From assembly GCA_024680695.1 (NCBI GenBank), contig JAILBW010000228.1, forward strand, positions 1 to 36,773: 36,773 nucleotides of DNA, given 5' to 3'. The position numbers and the translations under genes are program-made. The DNA comes from Bacteroidaceae bacterium. Lineage in GTDB: Bacteria; Bacteroidota; Bacteroidia; Bacteroidales; Bacteroidaceae. Positions 1-8,609 of the stretch are shown one piece after another (within the stretch, counting starts at the first letter, position 1; each line of letters starts with the position of its first letter). The notes under the pieces were generated by a model. The model did no database searches, had not been told where the DNA came from, and saw only the letters and a program-made list of their open reading frames with translations.

Positions 1-1
1 T

Positions 2-247
2 GGTGAGCCAGAGCTGCCACAGGATGCAATCCTCCTGCCTCATAACCATTACTATATCAGTAAGCACAAGAAAGACCAAGGGCAGCGACCATTCTGTGAG
101 TGTATGGCATCTAAGGACATCGGGGAATACAACACCTGCCCACATCTTTGCGAATACTGCTATGCCAACACTACCAAACATTTGGCTTTGCAGAATTGGA
201 AACAGCATCAAGAAAATAGATTTGCAGATACAATAACAGGAAAGTAG
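2..247 (+). CDS. DUF1848 family protein, C-terminal part (5'-truncated by window edge)
   Basis: The real reading frame is the one ending in TAG at 245-247; the ORF-track entry 3..236 is a shadow in another frame. The visible 81 residues contain 'CEC', 'SKDIGEYNTC' and 'CPHLCEYCYAN', the typical C-terminal signature of DUF1848. 'CPHLCEYC' has the CX3CX2C spacing of radical-SAM [4Fe-4S] binding motifs. That suggests an iron-sulfur, possibly radical-SAM-like, protein, but the family has no established reaction that I can name with certainty. The stop lies one base before the ATG of the helicase gene, so the two are very likely translated from one mRNA. The N-terminal part is outside the window. 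The family call is confident; the function is inference. Confidence 0.8.
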   Translation, partial: GEPELPQDAILLPHNHYYISKHKKDQGQRPFCECMASKDIGEYNTCPHLCEYCYANTTKHLALQNWKQHQENRFADTITGK

Positions 248-248
248 T

Positions 249-3200
249 ATGCCAGATTTCTACAGGAATATACAGCAATGCGATAGTATCTCACTTGAAA
301 TAATAAGAGATGCTGCATTAGAAGCTCTGCCACGTCAATATCGAAGGACGCCTTGGATTTTAACCAACCAAGGTGGATCAGACGATAATAACACCATATA
401 TACCGATGAATTGCAGCTCGATGCTTATCTTGCAGCTTATGTGGATTGGCATAAAGGAAAGCTGGAAAAAGCTTTTGAGCTTCTTGATGATGTTCTTCCT
501 CGCCAGATAAATATCATAGATTGGGGATGTGGTCAGGCGCTGGCTACAATCTTTATTTTTGATTATATCAAGTCAAGAAGGTTGGCTTGCAGTATTCAAG
601 AGGTTATACTTATTGAGCCATCAAACGTTGCACTTGAACGGGCAGAGTTTTTGATTAATCGTATAAATCCAAACATTTCTATTAGAAGTATAAACAAGAA
701 ACTTGACGAAGTTACTTCTAACGATTTGAAATTTAGAAATAATATACCTGTATACCATCTGTTCTCAAACATCTTGGATATTGGGGGAATTGATCTTAAA
801 CATCTAAGTCAAATCTTATATACAAATACATCGGCTTTCAATACGATTATTTGTGTTAGCCCGTATTATTACAGTGGTAACGTCCGTATCACCAGCTTCT
901 TTAATTATTTCCAAAGGCCGCTTGCTTTAGAAAAAAGTGAATTGCTTTCAGATAAGACTCAAACAGGATACACCTACAATATAAGGATAGTTAAGCTACA
1001 GCCTAATGCCAAGGAACAAATCGTAAACTACGTATTTTATCCGCCTGTACAATTAAGAGCTTCATATGAACTATCTGCCGTACAAGGGATGGTTGAATAC
1101 AATAATAATCTAACATACTATGATGTTTATGCTCCTTTTGATTTAGGCGCAAGTGTAAGTGATGATGTTCACCCAATTTACGCAGTTTTAAATAACATCA
1201 TAACGCGAGGGTTGTACACCCATGCGTCTCCATTTGTTGAGAGGACAATTAGTAAAACATATGATATTTTCCGAGAAACTTCTAATAACGGGGTTATTAG
1301 CTTTGATTTGCGTGATTTTGAATTAGATACTCATGGCTGTGGCCAACAGAATTCTGTTGATTTCTTATACGAAGCATTAATTATGAGAAACGACTTGGAA
1401 TTTAGTGAATTTCATATTCTAAATGAAATCGCATTCTGCCCACTTGCTATAGCTCGCATTCAGAAGCTTCTTGTTGAAATCCTCATTTCTGGTCATTTGG
1501 ATTTGGAAATGCCTGAATGGAATGTGCTTGTAGAAGAGAACGATGTTCCTTGCGCAGCGTTAGCTTTTAGAGACTTTACGCAGATGTTTAACACACTGAC
1601 AAGTATGAGTGTTAAATACGAATTTCTGAAATTGCCTAAGATAAACCTAACGATTGTAAGTAATGAGACATACTGTAATTCTCCATTACATATCGGAGAA
1701 TACTGTGTTGATAAAGCTACCAACGAGATAAAAAACGCTGAATATGATTTAGTAATCCATTATTCAACAAGCAGGAAAAAGCATGATTACACTTTTAGCA
1801 CATATAAAGCAAAGAATAATAGCTATTTCGCCATATTCTCTGCAGATGAAGACAATCTGACTGCTGAAAGATATGTCTACACTTCAGACAGAATTGATTA
1901 CAAGCCTTTTGTTGAGAAAGATCCACGAGGTGGCTTTATAGAAATCACCGAACAGTCAGCCAGGTTAACATACTTCTTGAACTTACTTTTCAGAAAAGAA
2001 AAATTCAGGAATGGCCAATTACCTATTTTAACGAGGGCCATGAGCAACCTCTCTGTCATAGGGTTGCTCCCAACAGGAAGCGGTAAATCGTTGACCTATC
2101 AACTAGCAGCTATGCTGCAGCCAGGCATAACCGTTGTAATAGACCCGTTGATCTCTTTAATGAAAGACCAATATGATGGGTTACGGAATGTGTGTATAGA
2201 TAGCTGCACCTTTATCAATTCTACTGTCGCAGACAGGGCTCGCAGGGAAGAAATGATGGAACGTTCTAAAATACAGTTCATCTTTCTTTCACCAGAACGT
2301 CTTTGTATCAGAGGCTTCAGGAACCGTCTACGCAACATGCAGGATATTCATGTATATTTTGCCTATGGGGTAATCGATGAAGTGCATTGCGTTTCAGAAT
2401 GGGGCCATGACTTTAGATTTACATATCTACATCTTGGCAGAAACCTCTATAATTACGTTTTGCCTAAACAATCAGAGGGAAAATTTACCAATCTTACATT
2501 GTTTGGATTAACTGCTACAGCCTCTTTTGATGTTCTCGCAGACGTTGAAAGAGAATTGTCTGGGAATGGCGCATTCCCACTTGATAGTGATGCTATTATT
2601 AGATATGAAAATACAAATAGGTTAGAACTTCAATATCACGTTATTCCTATAGATGGTAATCCATGCGTTAACAAATGGGACGTTTATAGAAGAAAAAACG
2701 ATTTGCTACCTGCTATAATTGAAGATAGTTCTCGAGAGATTGAAGAATTACTTTTGCCAGAGAATATAGAAAGAATAAAGAAACGTTTTGTAGAACGAGA
2801 ATCTATTTCAGACAAAGCCATACTAAAAGAGGTTGCTGATGCAGATCTATCCGTAGATGTTTCAGAAGATTGGTACAATGAGGAACCTAATAAGTCAGCT
2901 GCAATAGTTTTCTGCCCTCATCGCAGAGGAAGCATTGGTGTTAATGACACGCAAGCAAATGTTGGAATCGCATCATCGCTTAGAAATAATCTGTATAATG
3001 CGCAAATAAGCACCTATGTAGGTGGTGATGTTTTGACCGAGCAAGATCGTTTTATTTCAGGTGAAACCTCTATCATGGTTGCAACAAAAGCCTTTGGTAT
3101 GGGTATTGACAAGCCTAATGTTAGGTTTACATATAATGTCAATTTCTCTGGGTCATTAGAAGCATTTGTTCAAGAGGCCGGTCGTGCTGGACGAGACAGA

Positions 3201-4523
3201 AAGATGGCACTTGCAACAATCTTATATTGTCCAAAGAAGTGCTTAGAACAAAATCCCAAGACACGACTAATGGAAACAGTTCCTGTTGACTATGGCGTTC
3301 ATAAGTTCTTCTTTGATAACAATTTTATCGGTGAGGATTTCGAAAAGATGATAATGTACTACCTTCTTACAAAAACTCTGGTGGATGTAACTGATGAAGA
3401 AATAACTGTTACCAATCATATAAACCATCGACAAGTAGATGGTTTTATGGAAGAACTTCTATCTACCAACGTTGGTGATAACTTAGTTTCATATATTTCT
3501 TATGCCCCAGAGATAAATGCAGAATCTGTTGAAGAAATAAATATTTGGCTACGTAGAAGGAACTACCCAGTCTTGGTCTTTAGAGATGCCAGAGATTTAC
3601 GGGAAGGAGAAGTTGAATTTGTCGCAACTATTGAAAAAGCTATTTACCGAATGTGCTGTGTCGGAATCATAGATGACTATACAAGAGACTATTCTAATAG
3701 CCAATTTAGAATTGTGACTAAACGTAAAAGCGACAATGACTATTTCATGCATCTTAAGCTGTACCTTATGAGATACTATACAGAAGAACGTGCTGAAATT
3801 GAAATGCAAAATGCATTGTCGTATCGAGGGGACAATGCAATGCAAAAGTGCCTTGGCTATATAACCGAATTTGTGTACAATAAGATTGCCACAAAGAGGG
3901 AAAGGGCAATTCGTGATATTGAAACGTTTTGTGAACAAGCCGTTAACTCAAATTCGGATTGGCTGGAAACTAATGAGGATCTTAAAGATACAATCTATTA
4001 TTATTTCAATTCGAAATATGCTCGTGAAGATTATGTAACCGAGAGTGGTGAACCTTATAGCCTTACCGTGGATACAGAATATGGCAAGAAATCATCATAC
4101 GATATTCTTTTCAAGTATATGAACGTAGTGGATGATAATGTTGTTGGATCATCAGGTTCTCCAAAAGACAACATAAAGCATCTTCAAGGTGCCATACGTC
4201 TTATACGTCGTTCATTGACAGATAGTAACCCAGCGTTGGACTTTTTAAACGTTTATTGTTTGCTTTATCTAAATGTTTTAGACAATGATAACGTAAGGCA
4301 TGAAATGCGCGATAGCTTTATCAATGGGTATACAGAGTTTAAATTACGGTCGAAAGATATTGATGTTTTTTATCAAAAAATGGAACTATTTATCCAAACA
4401 TTAAAAGATAAAAACGCTCTTTCAGATGGATTCACATCTCTATTGGAAGAGTGGCAGCTAATGGGTGAAATAAATTATCACCTTGATTGGTTGAATAAGT
4501 TTAAAAAGCAATATGCGAATTAA
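249..4523 (+). CDS. Methyltransferase-like / RecQ-family helicase fusion protein
   Basis: This is a 1424-residue protein. Around residues 88-120 it has a methyltransferase-like glycine motif ('IIDWGCGQA') followed by an acidic 'LIEPS' strand, as in Rossmann SAM-dependent enzymes. The helicase core occupies roughly residues 590-1010: Walker A 'LPTGSGKS' near 607, DEVH box near 710, 'VSEWGHDFR' just after it (a RecQ hallmark), 'LTATA' motif III, 'GMGIDKPNVR' and 'QEAGRAGRDR' near 975. The remaining ~400 C-terminal residues are unassigned; I see no clear RQC or HRDC domain. Ordinary RecQ is about 600-700 residues, so this is a much larger multidomain enzyme. It presumably unwinds DNA using ATP. 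It lies 1 nt after the DUF1848 gene and 18 nt before the coiled-coil gene. AT-rich composition and decayed neighbours suggest accessory DNA. A genome-defence role is inference. Confidence 0.85.
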   Translation: MPDFYRNIQQCDSISLEIIRDAALEALPRQYRRTPWILTNQGGSDDNNTIYTDELQLDAYLAAYVDWHKGKLEKAFELLDDVLPRQINIIDWGCGQALATIFIFDYIKSRRLACSIQEVILIEPSNVALERAEFLINRINPNISIRSINKKLDEVTSNDLKFRNNIPVYHLFSNILDIGGIDLKHLSQILYTNTSAFNTIICVSPYYYSGNVRITSFFNYFQRPLALEKSELLSDKTQTGYTYNIRIVKLQPNAKEQIVNYVFYPPVQLRASYELSAVQGMVEYNNNLTYYDVYAPFDLGASVSDDVHPIYAVLNNIITRGLYTHASPFVERTISKTYDIFRETSNNGVISFDLRDFELDTHGCGQQNSVDFLYEALIMRNDLEFSEFHILNEIAFCPLAIARIQKLLVEILISGHLDLEMPEWNVLVEENDVPCAALAFRDFTQMFNTLTSMSVKYEFLKLPKINLTIVSNETYCNSPLHIGEYCVDKATNEIKNAEYDLVIHYSTSRKKHDYTFSTYKAKNNSYFAIFSADEDNLTAERYVYTSDRIDYKPFVEKDPRGGFIEITEQSARLTYFLNLLFRKEKFRNGQLPILTRAMSNLSVIGLLPTGSGKSLTYQLAAMLQPGITVVIDPLISLMKDQYDGLRNVCIDSCTFINSTVADRARREEMMERSKIQFIFLSPERLCIRGFRNRLRNMQDIHVYFAYGVIDEVHCVSEWGHDFRFTYLHLGRNLYNYVLPKQSEGKFTNLTLFGLTATASFDVLADVERELSGNGAFPLDSDAIIRYENTNRLELQYHVIPIDGNPCVNKWDVYRRKNDLLPAIIEDSSREIEELLLPENIERIKKRFVERESISDKAILKEVADADLSVDVSEDWYNEEPNKSAAIVFCPHRRGSIGVNDTQANVGIASSLRNNLYNAQISTYVGGDVLTEQDRFISGETSIMVATKAFGMGIDKPNVRFTYNVNFSGSLEAFVQEAGRAGRDRKMALATILYCPKKCLEQNPKTRLMETVPVDYGVHKFFFDNNFIGEDFEKMIMYYLLTKTLVDVTDEEITVTNHINHRQVDGFMEELLSTNVGDNLVSYISYAPEINAESVEEINIWLRRRNYPVLVFRDARDLREGEVEFVATIEKAIYRMCCVGIIDDYTRDYSNSQFRIVTKRKSDNDYFMHLKLYLMRYYTEERAEIEMQNALSYRGDNAMQKCLGYITEFVYNKIATKRERAIRDIETFCEQAVNSNSDWLETNEDLKDTIYYYFNSKYAREDYVTESGEPYSLTVDTEYGKKSSYDILFKYMNVVDDNVVGSSGSPKDNIKHLQGAIRLIRRSLTDSNPALDFLNVYCLLYLNVLDNDNVRHEMRDSFINGYTEFKLRSKDIDVFYQKMELFIQTLKDKNALSDGFTSLLEEWQLMGEINYHLDWLNKFKKQYAN

Positions 4524-4541
4524 TTAAATAGTATATACTTC

Positions 4542-5420
4542 ATGGAATCAAATGAACTATTAGCATCGTTGGCAAAAATGGAAGCCAGCCTGAATGAAGT
4601 TGAGTCTGCAAGAAAGCAGGTAGAGTCAACTGTTAATGCAAGCTCAGAGTTGCAGAAAGAAGTCAGAGAATATGTTTCTGCTGTTAAAGCCCTCTGTGTA
4701 AACCTACAGTCATGGGAATCTGACCTGCGAGCACGAGAAGGGTCCCTGTCTCATGAATTTGAAGAGGCAATAACACGAGTTGGCTCAACTTGTGCTGATG
4801 TCGTCCGCTCATTTGAAACTGAAGTGGAAAAGACAAGCACTGATTTCAAAACCAAAACAGAGCTTGTAATTGAAAGATTTACCGAGCAAGTTGTTAAACT
4901 TGATAAGCATGCCCAAGATTTGAATGCGCTGAAGGATGAGATAAATAAGGCTAGGTCTGAAATCCTGACAGTCAAAGAGTCTCTTTCTCAGGTTTCCAAG
5001 GATTTGAACGAATCTCAAGAAAGCCAAGATGCTGTATTGGAAGATATAAAGCAAAATGTATTAGGCCTAAAAGAGACTGTTACAACTGCAGCAAGTAATA
5101 TATCGCAAGAGATATCTCATGCTAAGCAAGATTTGTTAGACACACAAAACCAGACAAATAGTAAGATTGATAGTGTTGCTGCTAAAGTAGATACACTTGC
5201 TACAAATATTACTAATTTGACAACTCTATGTCAAAATATTGATAATTCTATTTCGTCTTCAATAAAAAACTTAAATTCATCCATTGAAAGAATTAAAGAC
5301 GATATAACAAATGTGATATCTGAAACCAAAGAAGAGATAAAAAAATCTGGAATCATGAATCGATGGATAATAGTTGTAGGCTTTATTATTATCTCTATAT
5401 TGCAATATCTTTTCAAGTAG
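4542..5420 (+). CDS. Long coiled-coil protein with C-terminal membrane anchor
   Basis: This 292-residue protein is rich in Glu, Lys, Ser, Asn and Gln and almost free of Pro and Gly over residues 1-265. The heptad-like spacing of Leu, Val and Ile is typical of an extended coiled coil. The last ~22 residues ('RWIIVVGFIIISILQYLFK') form one hydrophobic helix ending at the C-terminus, so the protein is predicted to be tail-anchored with the coiled coil on the cytoplasmic side. There is no signal peptide. It starts 18 nt after the helicase stop and is probably co-transcribed with it. No family is recognised. Being membrane-tethered beside a helicase and a DUF1848 protein, it could be a sensor, scaffold or effector of the same system; that is inference. 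Confidence 0.7.
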   Translation: MESNELLASLAKMEASLNEVESARKQVESTVNASSELQKEVREYVSAVKALCVNLQSWESDLRAREGSLSHEFEEAITRVGSTCADVVRSFETEVEKTSTDFKTKTELVIERFTEQVVKLDKHAQDLNALKDEINKARSEILTVKESLSQVSKDLNESQESQDAVLEDIKQNVLGLKETVTTAASNISQEISHAKQDLLDTQNQTNSKIDSVAAKVDTLATNITNLTTLCQNIDNSISSSIKNLNSSIERIKDDITNVISETKEEIKKSGIMNRWIIVVGFIIISILQYLFK

Positions 5421-5430
5421 CAAATTAAAG

Positions 5431-5529
5431 ATGTCAGAATCCATACAAATGTCTAATGTAGAAACCGTCCATATACTAGGGATTACTAATGATGATGTTA
5501 AGAAGGTCGTACATTTACTAAATAACTGA
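5431..5529 (+). CDS. Very short ORF of unknown status (32 residues)
   Basis: ATG at 5431 opens a 32-codon frame ('MSESIQMSNVETVHIL...') that ends in TGA just before the metallophosphoesterase stub. It begins 10 nt after the coiled-coil stop. I recognise no family. It may be a real small protein of the operon, or debris like its right-hand neighbour. Confidence 0.25.
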   Translation: MSESIQMSNVETVHILGITNDDVKKVVHLLNN

Positions 5530-5534
5530 TTTTT

Positions 5535-5618
5535 ATGGCAAAGAGGATTTTAGTGGTACCAGATATTCATGGGGAAACCTTTTGGAAGGAGCCTGCCCAG
5601 AAATATATAAATAGATAA
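5535..5618 (+). pseudogene. N-terminal stub of a calcineurin-like metallophosphoesterase
   Basis: Twenty-seven codons reading 'MAKRILVVPDIHGETFWKEP' and a few more residues, then TAA. The 'PDIHG' segment is the first metal-binding block (GDxHG-like) of calcineurin-like phosphoesterases. Full members continue for at least 150 residues through the 'GDY.D' and 'GNH' blocks, which are absent. The next gene begins 3 nt after the stop. This is therefore a truncated remnant, probably left by a deletion that joined it to the retropepsin gene. Confidence 0.6.
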
Positions 5619-5620
5619 CA

Positions 5621-6121
5621 ATGGAACTGACAAATACATTTAGGATTCCTCTGGTAATACGAGGTAACTCACCATTTGCAAAGATCAGCATTAATGGTAA
5701 TGAGTTGACTTTCCTCGTAGATAGTGGCGCAGGACTATCAGTCTATGATAAGAAGTTTATCAATATTCTTGGCCTTTCAACGGACCAACTTGGTGAAGCA
5801 ATAACCAATATTTCAGGTATCGGAGAAAATAGTTTTGATGGAAGGCTGGTGATGATATTCTTTAATATCGATAACACGAGGTTTGCCAATCAGTTCACTG
5901 TATCAGAGATGGGTGATACCTTCAGAGCATTCAAAGACTCATTGGGTGATGTGGCTGGCATCATAGGTGGAGATTTCCTATTTAGTTATGGTGCAGTTAT
6001 TGATTATGGCCAACAGGAATTGCGTTTTGAGAAGGATAGAATAAACTCTATAATGCATGATATTATGAGTAGAATAAATGTCTCAGAGACTGATGAGTGT
6101 CGGATGATGCTAGAAGACTGA
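5621..6121 (+). CDS. Retropepsin-like aspartic protease family protein
   Basis: This is a 166-residue single-domain protein. 'FLVDSGAGLSVYD' near residue 30 matches the catalytic D[ST]GA loop of retropepsin-like aspartic proteases, preceded by 'ISINGNELTF', the usual lead-in strand. 'IIGGDFLFSYGAVIDYGQQELRF' near 110-135 matches the 'ILG.DFL...ID' block that follows. Such single-domain enzymes act as dimers. There is no signal peptide or membrane segment, so the protein is probably cytoplasmic. It lies among decayed fragments in the AT-rich part of the window. Substrate and role are unknown; the family call rests on the two motifs. Confidence 0.75.
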   Translation: MELTNTFRIPLVIRGNSPFAKISINGNELTFLVDSGAGLSVYDKKFINILGLSTDQLGEAITNISGIGENSFDGRLVMIFFNIDNTRFANQFTVSEMGDTFRAFKDSLGDVAGIIGGDFLFSYGAVIDYGQQELRFEKDRINSIMHDIMSRINVSETDECRMMLED

Positions 6122-6135
6122 TAGCCTCAAATTAA

Positions 6136-6321
6136 ATAATCAGGACTAAGCTATACCAACTGAAGAATCAAAAAAGTGACCTTGGACTGACAGGTGGAGA
6201 AATCATAAAATGTGCATTGCCTGAGAATTGTCCCAACAAATTCCTTCTCGAATACCCCGGTTTCGATAAGGTTTGGGCAAAGCATAGTGAGAATTTAAAT
6301 TGGTGTCCGAACTTTGATTAA
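6136..6321 (+). pseudogene. Orphan coding fragment without a start codon
   Basis: A frame opens after a stop at 6133-6135 and runs to TAA at 6319-6321. It has no ATG and no convincing start. The peptide ('LTGGEIIKCALPENCPNKF', 'FDKVWAKHSENLNWCPNFD') has protein-like composition with three cysteines. It looks like the C-terminal end of a gene whose 5' part was lost. I do not recognise the family. Confidence 0.35.
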
Positions 6322-6341
6322 TGCTGTACTAAGACCGTTAT

Positions 6342-7124
6342 ATGAAAGGAGAAATAATTGTATTATTGAGTCTTGTAATAAGCCTTATAATGAGTGGCTG
6401 CTCTTGCGAAAAGGGTAAGATTCACAATATGGAGGTCTCGGAGTGTGAAAAAGCATTCTTTGGAGATAGTATTGCAGTACTTATGCTTAATAAGCCCCAG
6501 AACGGTTATCATATATCCTTTATTCATAGTAAGCAATTGAATCTTATGCATTTTGAGAGAGGCGACTCGATCTGTCAATACTGTGCGATCCATAAATTGC
6601 CCTTTGAACTTAGAAACTATGAAGAAGACTCTATTGGCGTGTTTAATGTAGACATAGACTTCCCAATTCTCAAATTAGACACCTTAGGCGGGTCGAAAGA
6701 CGCTCCCGATATGTTTTTCATGGACATGAACTTTGATGATGAAGAAGAATTCGTAGTTAAACACGAAGGGTACAATCGTTTTTACTATGCATGTTTTGAT
6801 TTGGTGAAAGGTAATTGGGAAAGCTCATGTCCTGGCATCCTTGAATCCACGAACACCCCTCCATATAACAATATAGTTTCAGGGATTGTGGAGCAACCAT
6901 CATATACAGTATTCGATTACAATGAAAAAACAATCTATGTATATGAAACAATGGGATGCTGTTCCTTCTATGAAACCTGGGCTAAGTATTATGAAGGTGA
7001 CATGTATGGTACAGAAGCTAAAGTCAAGGTTTATAAAAAGGTGCACCATGATAGACGGGCAGACGGGACAGAACATGTTGAGACTTACAAGTTAATAAAT
7101 GACACATTAACATTAGTGGAGTAA
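6342..7124 (+). CDS. Hypothetical lipoprotein
   Basis: This 260-residue protein begins with a lipoprotein signal peptide: a short Lys start, a hydrophobic stretch ('IIVLLSLVISLIMS') and a lipobox ending at Cys20 ('LIMSGC'). It should therefore be acylated and anchored in the inner or outer membrane. Near residue 125 'DMFFMDMNFDDEEEFVV' resembles the Asp-rich 'D.N.DG..EL' calcium-loop pattern of FG-GAP/XAC2610-like domains. That resemblance is weak and I do not assign a family. A CC pair occurs near residue 207. It is monocistronic by appearance, between two decayed loci. Function unknown. Confidence 0.65.
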   Translation: MKGEIIVLLSLVISLIMSGCSCEKGKIHNMEVSECEKAFFGDSIAVLMLNKPQNGYHISFIHSKQLNLMHFERGDSICQYCAIHKLPFELRNYEEDSIGVFNVDIDFPILKLDTLGGSKDAPDMFFMDMNFDDEEEFVVKHEGYNRFYYACFDLVKGNWESSCPGILESTNTPPYNNIVSGIVEQPSYTVFDYNEKTIYVYETMGCCSFYETWAKYYEGDMYGTEAKVKVYKKVHHDRRADGTEHVETYKLINDTLTLVE

Positions 7125-7160
7125 ACAGTAAATATGGCAAACAAGTTAAAATAGTATTTG

Positions 7161-8308
7161 TATGAAAGATTAAGCCCCGAACCACCAATATAAAGAAATT
7201 GTTGATCATAAACCGACAATTCCAGAAAAAACATGATGGTGTAATAGGTACAAATCTTAGTGAGAATGCGATTATTGAATATGTTGCATGGATTCCTAAC
7301 CAAATCAAATCAGCTACTGACAACAATGGCATGTTCTCTACGGAGAATGATGACATCCAGATGGCTATAGTTGGTAATTCAGAAAAAAATAGTAACTTTG
7401 CAGCAAAATCAAATAACAGTAACGATGAAAGAAGACAAATTCTATCTGAGCGATTCACACAGGAAGAACTCAGAGCTTGCACAGGAATCCTTGAAGAAAC
7501 AGAAGCCCTTCTCCAGGGAGGAGATGAAAGCTCAGTACCTGAAGCTAAAACAGAAAAAACAGGAGACGTAGAACTGGGCAGAAGGCAGGAAGACATCTTA
7601 GAGAGCTGGGCAAAAGAAAACAATCTGTGGATTGAAAACACCACTGAGACCCTTTCTAAGCAATATGGTGAACCATTTGCTGAGGAGGGAGAGGCTACGG
7701 TGTATAGTAAGGATGGCAATACTGTTGTAAAGGCAATAAGTCTTGCTTATTACATCGAGCCTCACTTGATGCTTGACAGGATTGTCCTGCATAACAGGGT
7801 TGCTCCAGATACTGCTCTGACTCTTACGCATTTTGGAAGAAACAAAAATGGAGAATTTGTAGTAGTAACAGAGCAGCCCTTTGTGGAAGGGGAAAAACCT
7901 ACTCAGGATGAGATAGTGGGCTTTATGAGGTCTTTGGGATTTAAACCCCATAACAATAGGAATACTGATTTTATAAACGAGGAGGCAGGAATTATAGCCG
8001 ACGACATACATGATGAAAATGTCATAAAGACACCCAACAATGCATTCCTCATTATTGATGGTGACTTCAGAATCAACACTGCAAATTATGGGCTCAATGG
8101 AACTCGTACTACTAAAGGGAACCAAGGTATTCAGGCATACATTACCTCTCAAGGAGAAGTCTATGGTTTTGTAGACAAAGACAACAATATCTATCTCGAT
8201 GAAACTATGGTTTCTTCAGAACATCCCATACATGAATATACCCATCTTTGGGACAGAGCTCTGGCTAAGATTAAAGATATTAATTCGTTGTATGAAGTTT
8301 TGCTATAG
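7161..8308 (+). pseudogene. Frameshifted remnant of a polyvalent-type kinase / HExxH protein from a mobile element
   Basis: The ORF track gives a 369-residue frame from a TTG at 7199, but protein-like sequence continues upstream in the other two frames: 'YERLSPEPPI' from 7161, then 'YKEIVDHKPTIPEK' from 7189, then the long frame after an A6 run. At least two frameshifts have hit one ancestral gene. The long frame holds 'NQIKSATDNNGMFSTEND', seen at the end of ART/barnase-type modules of polyvalent proteins. A kinase-like block with 'DDIHDENVI' and 'FLIIDGD' resembles polyvalent protein kinase domains. 'HEYTHLWD' follows, an HExxH motif. Sequence after that point diverges and stops within 20 residues, whereas relatives normally run far longer. 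It is cargo of a lost conjugative or phage-like element. Confidence 0.6.
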
Positions 8309-8310
8309 AA

Positions 8311-8560
8311 TTAGTTTTTATAAGGCCGTAAGCTGCTGACAATCCCATCCGTCAGTCGCCCTACATGGCGGCTGACATTCTTAGTCGGCGGCTTGTCCTT
8401 GACGACCTACTTCACGATGCGCTCAATCTGAGGAATGAAGCCGATGGGCAAGGCTGTGTTGGCGATACTGAAAATTTGTCTAACATACGGCAAGAAACCT
8501 TGTGAAACTCGTCTGCCATGAAGAAAATTTCAGCAACTTTGTCTTCGTGAACATAGCGGA
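8311..8560 (-). pseudogene. Decayed coding patch at the island edge, possibly transposase-derived
   Basis: This gene-free stretch of about 300 bases holds two overlapping broken minus-strand frames. One reads 'HEDKVAEIFFMADEFHK' at about 8499-8555, which resembles the N-terminus of IS4/IS982-type Bacteroidales transposases. The other reads '...IANTALPIGFIPQIERIVK', a stop, then 'VVKDKPPTKNVSRHVG...' down to 8311. Both look protein-derived and neither is intact. The patch coincides with the change from AT-rich to GC-rich DNA. The transposase assignment is tentative. Confidence 0.35.
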
Positions 8561-8609
8561 AATTGAATTATTGCCATTGGAAGAGAAGGGGAGTTTGGCC
8601 TTTTCCTGC

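Noticed and set aside
3-236. ORF-track 77-residue ORF at the left edge
   Set aside because: It is out of frame with the DUF1848 signature, which ends at 247 in frame 2.
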